A DNA stretch of 64,000 nt from Cylindrotheca closterium (Eukaryota > Bacillariophyta > Bacillariophyceae > Bacillariales > Bacillariaceae): NCBI GenBank assembly GCA_933822405.4, contig CAKOGP040002280.1, positions 1-64,000 of the forward strand, given 5' to 3'. The stretch's first letter is position 1. Each line of letters opens with the position of its first letter. The notes beneath the pieces were generated by a model. It worked only from the letters and a program-made list of their open reading frames with translations, had not been told where the DNA came from and made no database searches. The position numbers and the translations under genes were made by a program. Positions 20,400 to 30,165 of the stretch are shown here, one piece after another.

Positions 20400-22167
20400 A
20401 TGAAGTTTTCGTCTCTCTTGTTCACCACATTAGTCGCCCTTTCCTCTGGCCATTACGTTGATGAGCAACCTGAAAGTAAGTCGACGATCTGTTTGCAACA
20501 TAAATTGTTCAAGTTCCATCATGTATCATCGCAATCAAAAGTCACAACGCAATCTCATCTTTGACGCTCTATACGACCTTCCTTCCCTATTGCTTCAGGC
20601 CGTTATGAGGAGCCTTCTAACTATCATGTGAGATCTCATCACACGTCCGAGGAACCTGCTGAAAGTAAGTCATCCTTGATATATTTGTGTCGAAGTATTA
20701 TGGTTTGACATGATCCGTGATGTGTGTCAGCACAATTTAACAATCTCATCTTTGCGTGACAATCCTTGATTTCCTCTCCCTTCAGGCCGTTACAACGAGG
20801 GGCCTTCTGAGTACGAGGTGAGATCGTCTCATCACAAGTCTGATGTGCATGAACGCACCCATCAAGACAGTACCAACAGCAACAACCTTCGTGGAGGGCC
20901 CTCTGCTGGAAATGGCTATGCTCATGGTCGATCTGGTTACTACCACGGCACCGATTCCAACGAACCTCGAGCTGGCGAGGGCCGAAGTGTGCAACACGAC
21001 GTTCTCATAATAGGTGCTGGAGCTGCTGGTCTCAGTGCCGCCCACGAGCTCGAAAAACACGGCTGGACTAATTACAAGATCCTAGAGGCATCCGACAAAA
21101 TTGGTGGCCGCACCCGTCATGAATGGTCTTTTGGTGAGAATGACGAGGAATACAACATTGATTTGGGTGCTCAGTACATCCACACAACCAATGATATTGG
21201 GAACGGTAAATATACTGGTGAAGATAGAGCCTACAATCTTTTGCAAGAAATGGTTTCTTATCCACTAGAGGAGGCCTTCAAGACTACATATACGAAGAAA
21301 GAATTTGCAAATGTATGCGTTCTTCCAGATGGGGGCTGTACTAGCTACCATGATCCACCAGAGTATCGCTGGGCAGGAAAGATGGGTTGGCATAGCTTCC
21401 TCACTGAATATGTGGCATATGATGCAGTGAGAAACAATGTCATCAACAATTGTGAAGTCAAGGCAATCAACACCCAAGGCGATGGTGTCTCCGTCACGTG
21501 CGGGGGCACTACCTACACCGCGTGGTACGTGATTGTCACGGTGCCAATGAAGATGCTCCAGAAGAATACGATCACCTTCACTCCTTCTCTACCGAGTTCG
21601 TATACCCAGGCAATCAATAAGTTCATCATTGGCAATGGGTTCAAGGTCTGGATTGAGTACCAAGCCGGTGCAGAATACAAGGAGTATTTCACCCACACAA
21701 CTGATTTGGCCATGTACAGAACGTCGTGGGATGTGACTTCTCCAGCCATTGCTGCAGAGGCTGGATACCGACTGTTTTGGAACGAAGGATATCCGTATGG
21801 AGCCAGTACCAAAATTGTGGGTGGCCTCATTTATGGCAAAGTATACAACGAGTATGACGGCTTGTCATCGGAACAGAAGAAGAAGAAGATTGCGGAACAC
21901 TTGGAAAAAGACGGCATGGTGTATGGAACACCAACCGGCAGATGGACCGTCATGGATTGGAAGGAAGAAGACTACATTGAGGGTGCCTATACCATATTTG
22001 CGAATGAGGCCGACCAGTCAACCTTGTTAGATCCCATTTCATCCAAACTATACTTTGCTGGAGAAGCCTTAAATGAATGGACATGGGGTACGGTCCATGG
22101 AGCCGCTAAAACCGGAAGGGATCAAGCGAAGAAAATTGTGGCTGCTGGTGAACGTCGCCGCGAGTAA
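20400..22167 (+). CDS. Secreted flavin amine oxidase (polyamine-oxidase-like), three exons
   Basis: Exon 1 20400-20475, exon 2 20599-20664 and exon 3 20786-22167 encode 507 residues; both introns are phase 1 with GTAAGT..CAG borders. The start gives a signal peptide (MKFSSLLFTTLVALSSGHY), followed by a short His/Ser/Glu-rich region in which exon 2 and the start of exon 3 encode similar motifs (SRYEEPSNYHVRSHH and SRYNEGPSEYEVRSSHH). The FAD-binding motif starts near residue 119 (VLIIGAGAAGLSAAHEL), IGGRTR follows, and the C-terminal FAD motif is YFAGEALNEWTWGTVHGA. This is the PF01593 amine oxidase fold; polyamine oxidase is the closest general type, but the substrate cannot be read. Such enzymes deaminate or cleave amines with release of hydrogen peroxide, here probably in the secretory pathway or outside the cell. 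Confidence 0.86.
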
Positions 22168-22815
22168 GCAATTTAAAATGCATTGGCTGTGAGCCATTGC
22201 TGTTGTCCGTGCTCAAGGTAGAAGCAATATATAGTGTTACATATTATTATATTATGCATGGACACTCTAATACTGACCACGCCATGCGACTAGGTGAATG
22301 GTAGCAGGATTCGTTTCCTTTGACCCAAAACGTAAAATAAGGGATAGCAATATCTGAATTTGAAATTTTTCAGACATCTCCTCTGAGTCGGTACCAGGCA
22401 AAGTTTGGTTTCTTTCGAGGTTCTTTGAAAAGGTTTGCCTTCGTTATCTGCATGACCACCAAAAGATGAGGTGCTACAAAAGTCATTTCAAAATGTCCGT
22501 CAGTGTCCGAAAAACGGAACAAGACATCAATTTGACCCAAGACTAAACTGCAAATTGCTTCCATAATAAGATCAGCAAATCAAAGTGGTTTATTGTAACG
22601 TCATCAACATCAAAGTTTAAAGCGTCAACTACAACGCCAACAACAGAAAGAAGCTTGAACTGAATAATGAGAGAGATTTCCTTTCTAATCAAGTGTCCGA
22701 ACAAAAAACATCAGTGAAATAACCAACTCTCATATTTGACCAAAGCCAACCCAACGCGAGCAGGAAATCTACCGATATCGATTGTCGAGCTTCTACTTTG
22801 CAATAGGCTATAACC
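22168..22815. other. Intergenic, upstream of the UBL giant
   Basis: About 650 bases. The first 96 bases belong to the amine oxidase tandem repeat; the rest should contain the promoter and leader of the large UBL gene. No gene-like ORF or strong repeat is seen. Confidence 0.55.
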
Positions 22816-25800
22816 ATGGCACAATCCTTTCACAATCAAACGAAAAAAATCGTTATTCCGGCGAATAAAGAGGATGCATACGTCTACAAGGTTGGTTCTA
22901 AGGGGCTCCAACGAGACACATCCAAACAACATGAAGGCGTCTGGAACGCCGAGCCGAAGGGCCTGTCACAATATCCATTGCGGACGAGTCCTGTGAAATT
23001 GTGGATTTTCTTTTATGATCATTTGAAGAATACAGACGTTCTGGACGGTATTTTGGACAACAATCCGAACCAAGGGGAATTTGGATACAGTTGCCAGAAT
23101 CCAAGAAAGGCCAAGCCTGAAGAAATGGTCTTCTTCTTGCCCAAAACCAAGGTGCCAGATTCATACAAACCAGGGGGGATATGGGTGCATCCAGTTTTCA
23201 AATTAGAAAATCTAAAGGATTTGGATGAGGGGGCGGCAGGATTCATGGTCATGGGAGACAAAGTGGAAAAGACCACGAGGTTAGGCGTAGGGGGCGCCTG
23301 GAACATGATGGGACACAATGCCAAGGTAAAACTACCCAAAAATGAAGCAGAATTGGGCGGGAAACAAGCAAAAGAACCATTTGGGGTCAAGATCCGCCAG
23401 AGTAGCACTGGTGAAATATTTCCAGTACCACTTCCATCGAGCAAGACCAAGGTGGACACGCTCAAGGACAAGATCTACACGAAGAAGGGCATACCATCGG
23501 AAGATCAACGGCTTTCATTCAATGGCACGCCGCTCGAGGGCAAGATGTTAAAGGATTATGGGATTAAGAATGGGGATATTATTGATCTTGAGCCAATGAA
23601 GGTATACGTCAAGAATCCTAAAGGAAAACGATTTCTCTTTGAAGTCGCACCAGATGAACAAGTGGAGAGCTTGATGGAGAAAGTTGAAAAGGAGGAAGGA
23701 ACTCCCGCAGAACAGCAAAAGCTGTCATTTTACCGACGGAAACTGGATCCAGCCAAGACCCTGGCGGACTACCGGATCAAGCACATGAATATCATTGATA
23801 TGACACTCGCACCACCCGTCAAAAAGGCACGTGTCTTTGTCGAAATTCCCGAGGGTCTCAATTCAGAGGGAGACCCCAATAATAAGATTGAGCTCAATGT
23901 GGCACCGACCAAGACCTTTGGCCAAATCAAGAAACTTGTGGAAGAGCAGACAGGAGTTCCAGCATCACGACAACGAATATTTTTTCAAGACAAGGAAGTT
24001 CCTGACAAGAAGCCAATCGCGAAAGCAAAACTTCAGGATGGCGATACGATTCGAATGGAGCCGATCCCTGAAGCAGAAGTCGACGTGAAAATGCCAGACG
24101 GAACTAGTCGGCAATTTGTCTTTGATCCTGAGGTGCCTGTTGGGGAATTCAAGGAAAAGCACAAGAAGGATTTCCCTGCAGGGACGAAGCTCATGTTCAA
24201 TGACATTGAAATGGTAGACGAGGATCCAATGGGGAAATACAACCTGAAGAAAGGGGATGTCCTTGTTGCCGAACCAGAGGATGTTGAAGTTGCTACACCC
24301 ACCGGCAAGGTAATGTTGTCAGCTTTCACAACATTGACACCAAGCGATATAAAGGACGTCATTGAAGAAGAGACAGGTGTACCTAAGTCGCAACAGCGGA
24401 TTTTCTTTTTCGATGAAGAACTGGTCGATGATGACAAGCCCATCGATAAAGAAAAGCTGAAAGCGATGGGCACACAAGGACTTCGAATGGAACCAGTGCC
24501 TCCAGAGGTCGAAATTACACTACCCAGCGGTCAAAGTCGAGCATTCTTTATGGACCCATCAGACACGGTACAAGATTTCAAGGAGAAGCATAAGGCGGAC
24601 TTTCCACCAGGGACCAAGCTGATGTTCAACGATGAAGAGCTAGTGGACGAGGATCCACTGGGAAAATACAACCTCAAGAAAGGGGACGTGCTACTGGCCG
24701 ATCCAGACAATGTCGAAATCGATACACCCACCGGCAAGGTAATGTTGTCAGCTTTCACAACATTGACACCAAGCGACATCAAGGATGTCATCGAAGAAGA
24801 AACGGGAGTACCCAAAACCCAACAGCGGATTTTCTTTTTCGATGAAGAACTGGTCGATGATGACAAGCCCATCGATAAAGAAAAGCTGAAATCGATGGGC
24901 ACACAAGGACTTCGGATGGAACCAGTTCCTCCAGAGGTCGAAATTACACTACCCAGTGGTCAAAGTCGAGCATTCTTCATGGATCCAGCGGACAAGGTGA
25001 AAGATTTCAAGGAGAAGCATAAGGCGGACTTTCCACCAGGGACAAGACTCATGTTCAACGATGAAGAGTTGGTGGACGAGGATCCATTGGGAAAATACAA
25101 CCTCAAGAAAGGTGACGTGCTCGTTGCCGAACCGGATGATGTAGCTATCGAAACTCCTCGAGGCAAAGTCATGCTCTCGCATTTACCAACAATGACACCA
25201 AGCGATATAAAGGACGTCATTGAAGAAGAGACAGGTGTACCTAAGTCGCAACAACGACTATTCTTCTTTGACGAAGAACTGGTCGATGATGACAAGCCCA
25301 TCGATAAAGAAAAGCTCAGATCGATGGGCACACAGGGACTTCGAATGGAACCAGTGCCTCCAGAGGTCGAGATCACTCTACCCAACGGCCAGAGTCGAGC
25401 ATTCTTTATGGACCCATCAGACACTGTACAAGATTTCAAGGAGAGGCACAAGACGGACTTTCCACCAGGGACCAAGCTGATGTTCAACGATGAAGAGTTG
25501 GTGGACGAGGATCCACTGGGAAAATACAACCTCAAGAAAGGGGACGTGCTACTGGCCGAGCCAGATGATGTAGCTATCGAAACTCCTCGAGGCAAAATCA
25601 TGCTCTCGCATTTACCAACAATGACACCAAGCGACATCAAGGAGGTCATCGAAGAAGAGACAGGCGTGCCCAAGTCGCAACAACGACTATTCTTCTTTGA
25701 CGAAGAACTCGTAGATGATGACAAGCCCCTGGACAAAGCGAAGCTCAAGTCATTGGGAACTCATGGTCTTCGTATGGAGCCAATACCAGCAGAGGTGCAA

Positions 25801-28800
25801 ATAACGATGCCGAACGGCAAATCTCGAACGTTTGTAATGGATCCAGAAGAATCGGTTCGAGACTTCAAGAAGAAGCACAAAAAGCATTTCCCTCCTGGGA
25901 CGAAGATGACATTCAATGGCGTGGGGCTAGCTGATGAAGAGCCACTTGGAAAGTATAATCTGAAGAGAGGCGATGTACTAGTTGCCGAGCCAGAAGGAGT
26001 AGCTATTGAAACCCCTCGTGGCAAAGTCATGCTGTCACTACACCCAACAATGACACCAAGCGACATCAAGGATGTCATCGAAGAAGAGACAGGCATCCCG
26101 AAGTCGCAACAACGACTTTTCTATTTGGACGAAGAGTTGACAGATGATATGAAACCGCTGGACAAATCTAAGCTACAAGCCGTTGGAACTGACGCACTTC
26201 GAATGGAGCCGGTGACTGACGACGACCCAACTGATCCTAAACTTGCCAACACAAGCAACCCAAGGGCTTTCTATCTAACGGAACCTGAAGATATCGAGAT
26301 CATGCTTCCAACTGGAAAAAAGGTCGCTCTTGCTGTCACACCAACCATGACTGTTGAAGAGCTGAAGGCTGTTGTGGAAGAAAAGGTACCAGAAATGAAA
26401 AAGTCGAAACAACGTCTATTCTTCTTCGACAGCGATGGTAAAATCAACAACAAGACGCCATTTTCAAAGGTCATGTTTGAAAGAGGAAGTCCATTGGAAG
26501 TGAAGCCATTTGAAATCACAATCTTAAAGCAGAATAATGGAACTTCCTTTCAGCTCTATCCCGATCCACTAGAGTACTTGGATGACATCAAGGATAGAAT
26601 AGAGGAGATTACAGGCATCCCCCCGGACTCTCAGTACCTTTCTATGATGGGATCCAAACTGGATGACATGCTTACGCTAGAAGCACAGGCCATTGAACAC
26701 ATGTCGAGACTGACATTAGACACTATGGAAATCCTGGTTGATATTCCCGATGGAAATCGTATTCCTGTGGCAGTGCAGCATGATGAGAGCATTCGGAGCA
26801 TCACGGAGAAGCTTGAAAATACTACTCAAGTGCCCGCGGAACGACAATGCATCTTGTCTGGACCGGATCAGCTTCAAGATGACGATACTTTAGATGCCAA
26901 GGGTATCGATGGTGGCGATATTCTCAAGATGGAGCTATTTCAGGTCAATTTTTTGCATTGGTTGGGCTATGAATTCAGTATCGACGGCTTGTCGCCAAAT
27001 TCAACATTGCCGGCCATGAAAGAACGAATCGAAGAAGATAAGTTGATACTCAAGGAAGACCAAAACTTCGAGCTGAAGGGTCAGGTTCTCAACAATGAAG
27101 AAACACTGCGGAAGCAGGGTATCAATCATAAGGCTTTGCTTGTCATGCAAGAGGGAAAAAAGATTGAAGTTTCTCTACCGCGAAAGAAGAAAATGACACT
27201 TACAATCTTCCCAACCACAACAATGCGCGACATGAAGCAGATCATCGAAGAAAAGATTCCAGCCATGAAAACGAAGAAACAACGGCTTTTCGCTTTTGAT
27301 ATGGAAGATGAAATTGAGGATGATACACCACTCTCAAAGCTGAAGTTTGACGACGGTCATCCACTAGAGTTACGGGCAATGGAAATATCAGTGCAGCATT
27401 GGAACGGTAAATCTTTCGATTTGCCATGTGCTCCGTCCGAATACATCGATGATGTGAAAGATATGTTGGAAGATTTGACAGGCATCCAGGCTTCTTCCCA
27501 ACGACTGACGCACGATGGAAAAGGCGTGGACGATACGCTTCGACTAGAAGAGCAAGGTATTGTGGATGGAAGTACCCTGCTTTTGGAGCAGATGAGAATC
27601 GTAGTACGACTGCCAGATGGACGTAAGATTCGATTGCGAGCAGAACTAAAAGACACAATTAAGTTGATCAAAAAGAAGATCGCCAAGAAATCAAGTCAGC
27701 ACCATGAAAAGCAGAGTATGTTGTTTGCTGGTGAAGATCTTGACGACAAGTCAACGTTGGGGGCTTGTAATATTGCGAATGGTGACGAGTTGACTATGGA
27801 GAACTTTCGGATTGATATCATGGATGATTCTGACGGAACTATTGTCACACTCGTTGATGTTGCTCGTAGTGACACCATCGACGATGTGCGGCAACACATA
27901 CGGAAACAGTTCAACAGACAAGTAGAACCTCAACAACTCTTTTCGCAGCAAAGTTCATCAGCTCTGGACGACAGCTCTAGTCTGAAGAAGCTTGGAATCG
28001 CACATAAGTCGATTATCGTAATTCGGACACCCGAAGAGAAAATTGCGGGATACAAAGCTGATAGGCTTCAATTCAACAAACTGTTTTCGACAAAGAAATT
28101 TGACGATCTTGATGACGATATTATTATTCCAGTTGAACCAGACTGGAGGACCAGAACGTTCATTTTCGACAATGATGCAACTCCAATTGATGGATTCATA
28201 ACCATTACCGTCTTACATTGGTCTGGGAAATCATTTTCCTTTGACAAGGTTAGACCAAGAGATACAATCAAGGACATTAAGCTGAGAATCAGGAAAAAGA
28301 AGAAGAAGAAGTTCCCGCCATACCATTTGCGACTCAACGGAAAAATTCTTAAAGAATCCGGAACACTTCTCAAGCTGGGGGTCGGACACAAGTCGATCTT
28401 CGTGATGGAAGAAAAGACGAGAAAGTCGATAGATATGGTGCCACAAGTGGACAAGATAAACATCGGAACGCTCGATACCCTTACAGAAGACAGTATCACT
28501 GTTGCAATCAAGCTGTGGAATGGAGACCTGCTAGAGTTGGCTATCGGAGCCACAGAGTACCTTGATGATATTCGAGATGAAGTATTCAACCGTCTTTCTA
28601 TACCAGCAGAGTATCAGAATCTCTCATTTGACGGTGATCTTGTCGATGACACTTTGACGCTGAAGGAGCAGGAAATCGTAGATGGATCCATGCTGGTACT
28701 GGAACAGTTGGAAATCCAAATCAACTTACCGTTCAAGGGAACTATGTTGTTGAAAGTAGAACCAGAGGATACGATTGCATCCATCAAACAAAAAGTCGAA

Positions 28801-29889
28801 AAGAAAACTGCCTTTGCTGCAAAGGTTCAGTGTTTTCTGTTCCAAGGGGAACTTCTTGACGATTCCAGTAGGATAATGGATTGCGATATTCAGCACGAAG
28901 ATGAACTGGATGTCGAACTATTCGTACTGAACATCTTGCAACTACAAGGTGCTAAATTCGCTATCTCTGGTGCTATCCATCCAGGAAGTACCATCTATGA
29001 CGTCCAACAAATCATCGCTAAGAAGCAGCTTATCCCTACACACCTACAGCAAATTCGATTGCACGGGAAGGTATTGAACCCGGATCTTCAGCTTTCAAGA
29101 CAAGGGGTTGTTCACAAGTCGATTTTGATCCTCGAAGCATCAGGAGACAAGGACCAGCAACAGTTAAAGAGAGAGAAAATTCAATTGCAAGTCCCAGCAG
29201 CACCTATTCGAAGACGATTATCAAATCCAGAACTTGAATCACCAACATTTCGAGGTCGCAAGACTGTCCCAGCAAAGGGAGCTACCAAGAGAAACAGCTC
29301 TGTAGATGCAGCTTCAGCAAATATTCAATCGATGAGCAAATCATCTGCCGAGGATTCAAAACCGGACTTGGACGATGGGTCGAAGCCTGTCTTGCGAGCA
29401 CGGAAGGGGAAGCGATCGAAATCAGTGGACCGGAGTAGGGATAGTACACCAGTGCCAGAAGAGGATGCAAGACCGGCGATGCGAGGACGGAAAACCGATA
29501 AAAGGAAAGTGAAACGATCCAAGTCTGTGGATCCAACTACTGCTGATACCACAGATCCGGCAGACGCAGATGATTCCAAATCTTTGAAGAAGAAAAAAGG
29601 CAAGCGCCCCAAATCCCCAAAACGGACCAAGTCTCCAAAGCGAACCAAGTCCCCAAAGCGATCCAAGAGTCCCAAGAGAGCTTCAGAAAAGCGACCAAGT
29701 GCGGCGGCTTCTGTTGATTCCAAACCTGATAATGATGAGGAGGAGAGCAAACAAGAGGCGTACAAGCTTGGTGCGCTTGCTGGTAGGGTTCACATTGACA
29801 AGTCGACAGCGAAATCAGAAGTGGAAAAAGTAAAAGCAAAAGAAGAAGCAAAGAAAAAAGAGAAAAAATCGGGTTGGTGGGGTTTCTAA
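22816..29889 (+). CDS. Giant multi-ubiquitin-like-domain protein (about 25 UBL folds)
   Basis: One intron-free ORF of 2357 residues. Residues 1-188 form an unrecognised N-terminal domain (KLWIFFYDHL, GGIWVHPVFKLENL). From residue 189 (FGVKIRQS) to about 2110 I count 25 consecutive beta-grasp, ubiquitin-like units of 67-98 residues, each with the pattern hydrophobic strand, turn, strand, D-x-I-K-x-x-I/V-E-E helix, Q-R-L-x-F strand, D-D/E turn, and G-I/L-x-x-G/H-D-x-I/L end. Units 1-3 are divergent; 4-13 are five copies of a 143-residue two-UBL repeat; 14-25 follow a D-A-B-C module order. The tail (about 2110-2357) is basic and Ser-rich with KRSKSVD and four SPKR/TKSPKR motifs, then a charged helix ending GWWGF. 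No unit ends in a processable Gly-Gly, so this is not a polyubiquitin precursor. A scaffold or elastic spacer role is a guess. The start ATG (ACCATGG context) precedes the conserved-looking domain. Confidence 0.9.
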   Translation: MAQSFHNQTKKIVIPANKEDAYVYKVGSKGLQRDTSKQHEGVWNAEPKGLSQYPLRTSPVKLWIFFYDHLKNTDVLDGILDNNPNQGEFGYSCQNPRKAKPEEMVFFLPKTKVPDSYKPGGIWVHPVFKLENLKDLDEGAAGFMVMGDKVEKTTRLGVGGAWNMMGHNAKVKLPKNEAELGGKQAKEPFGVKIRQSSTGEIFPVPLPSSKTKVDTLKDKIYTKKGIPSEDQRLSFNGTPLEGKMLKDYGIKNGDIIDLEPMKVYVKNPKGKRFLFEVAPDEQVESLMEKVEKEEGTPAEQQKLSFYRRKLDPAKTLADYRIKHMNIIDMTLAPPVKKARVFVEIPEGLNSEGDPNNKIELNVAPTKTFGQIKKLVEEQTGVPASRQRIFFQDKEVPDKKPIAKAKLQDGDTIRMEPIPEAEVDVKMPDGTSRQFVFDPEVPVGEFKEKHKKDFPAGTKLMFNDIEMVDEDPMGKYNLKKGDVLVAEPEDVEVATPTGKVMLSAFTTLTPSDIKDVIEEETGVPKSQQRIFFFDEELVDDDKPIDKEKLKAMGTQGLRMEPVPPEVEITLPSGQSRAFFMDPSDTVQDFKEKHKADFPPGTKLMFNDEELVDEDPLGKYNLKKGDVLLADPDNVEIDTPTGKVMLSAFTTLTPSDIKDVIEEETGVPKTQQRIFFFDEELVDDDKPIDKEKLKSMGTQGLRMEPVPPEVEITLPSGQSRAFFMDPADKVKDFKEKHKADFPPGTRLMFNDEELVDEDPLGKYNLKKGDVLVAEPDDVAIETPRGKVMLSHLPTMTPSDIKDVIEEETGVPKSQQRLFFFDEELVDDDKPIDKEKLRSMGTQGLRMEPVPPEVEITLPNGQSRAFFMDPSDTVQDFKERHKTDFPPGTKLMFNDEELVDEDPLGKYNLKKGDVLLAEPDDVAIETPRGKIMLSHLPTMTPSDIKEVIEEETGVPKSQQRLFFFDEELVDDDKPLDKAKLKSLGTHGLRMEPIPAEVQITMPNGKSRTFVMDPEESVRDFKKKHKKHFPPGTKMTFNGVGLADEEPLGKYNLKRGDVLVAEPEGVAIETPRGKVMLSLHPTMTPSDIKDVIEEETGIPKSQQRLFYLDEELTDDMKPLDKSKLQAVGTDALRMEPVTDDDPTDPKLANTSNPRAFYLTEPEDIEIMLPTGKKVALAVTPTMTVEELKAVVEEKVPEMKKSKQRLFFFDSDGKINNKTPFSKVMFERGSPLEVKPFEITILKQNNGTSFQLYPDPLEYLDDIKDRIEEITGIPPDSQYLSMMGSKLDDMLTLEAQAIEHMSRLTLDTMEILVDIPDGNRIPVAVQHDESIRSITEKLENTTQVPAERQCILSGPDQLQDDDTLDAKGIDGGDILKMELFQVNFLHWLGYEFSIDGLSPNSTLPAMKERIEEDKLILKEDQNFELKGQVLNNEETLRKQGINHKALLVMQEGKKIEVSLPRKKKMTLTIFPTTTMRDMKQIIEEKIPAMKTKKQRLFAFDMEDEIEDDTPLSKLKFDDGHPLELRAMEISVQHWNGKSFDLPCAPSEYIDDVKDMLEDLTGIQASSQRLTHDGKGVDDTLRLEEQGIVDGSTLLLEQMRIVVRLPDGRKIRLRAELKDTIKLIKKKIAKKSSQHHEKQSMLFAGEDLDDKSTLGACNIANGDELTMENFRIDIMDDSDGTIVTLVDVARSDTIDDVRQHIRKQFNRQVEPQQLFSQQSSSALDDSSSLKKLGIAHKSIIVIRTPEEKIAGYKADRLQFNKLFSTKKFDDLDDDIIIPVEPDWRTRTFIFDNDATPIDGFITITVLHWSGKSFSFDKVRPRDTIKDIKLRIRKKKKKKFPPYHLRLNGKILKESGTLLKLGVGHKSIFVMEEKTRKSIDMVPQVDKINIGTLDTLTEDSITVAIKLWNGDLLELAIGATEYLDDIRDEVFNRLSIPAEYQNLSFDGDLVDDTLTLKEQEIVDGSMLVLEQLEIQINLPFKGTMLLKVEPEDTIASIKQKVEKKTAFAAKVQCFLFQGELLDDSSRIMDCDIQHEDELDVELFVLNILQLQGAKFAISGAIHPGSTIYDVQQIIAKKQLIPTHLQQIRLHGKVLNPDLQLSRQGVVHKSILILEASGDKDQQQLKREKIQLQVPAAPIRRRLSNPELESPTFRGRKTVPAKGATKRNSSVDAASANIQSMSKSSAEDSKPDLDDGSKPVLRARKGKRSKSVDRSRDSTPVPEEDARPAMRGRKTDKRKVKRSKSVDPTTADTTDPADADDSKSLKKKKGKRPKSPKRTKSPKRTKSPKRSKSPKRASEKRPSAAASVDSKPDNDEEESKQEAYKLGALAGRVHIDKSTAKSEVEKVKAKEEAKKKEKKSGWWGF
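24076..26220 (+). repeat. Five in-register 429-bp coding repeats
   Basis: Units begin at 24076, 24505, 24934, 25363 and 25792, exactly 429 bases (143 codons) apart, each encoding two UBL folds: one starting EVxIxxPxGxSRxF and one starting VxxxTPxGKxMLS. Units 2-4 are the most alike; the first and last are more diverged. No indel disturbs the register over 2145 bases. Confidence 0.95.
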
Positions 29890-30165
29890 CCCTTGGAGAT
29901 GGACGAAAACACAATAGACTAGTTCCGAGTTTTTGTGGATCCACTCTGATAAAGAGGGAATGCTGTTGGCACTGGTGTCAATACCATTCCAGGGGGAATT
30001 CAATTGTATTAGTTAATTTTAGAAGCAGTTTTCATTGAATATAATATCAAATCATTCGGTTCATCGGTTTTAAAATAGTACATGAGTCTATGGTTCTATG
30101 GTTCTTTCTTCTTTTGGATCGATCGATCGGTCGACTGGCACCTTCTGCAACCAAATTCATAGGTA
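29890..30165. other. Intergenic, 3' of UBL giant
   Basis: Short non-coding stretch between the convergent UBL gene and a small minus-strand ORF. It contains AT-rich sequence and a GATCGATCG word near 30118-30128. Nothing else is seen. Confidence 0.5.

Noticed and set aside
24960..25748. A 262-residue minus-strand ORF inside the UBL giant
   Set aside because: It is the antisense of Asp/Glu-rich repeats, gives a Ser-rich repetitive product, and repeats with the same 429-base period; a shadow.
22816..29889. Polyubiquitin precursor
   Set aside because: Units differ from each other, there is no Gly-Gly at unit ends, and ubiquitin's own conserved sequence is absent.
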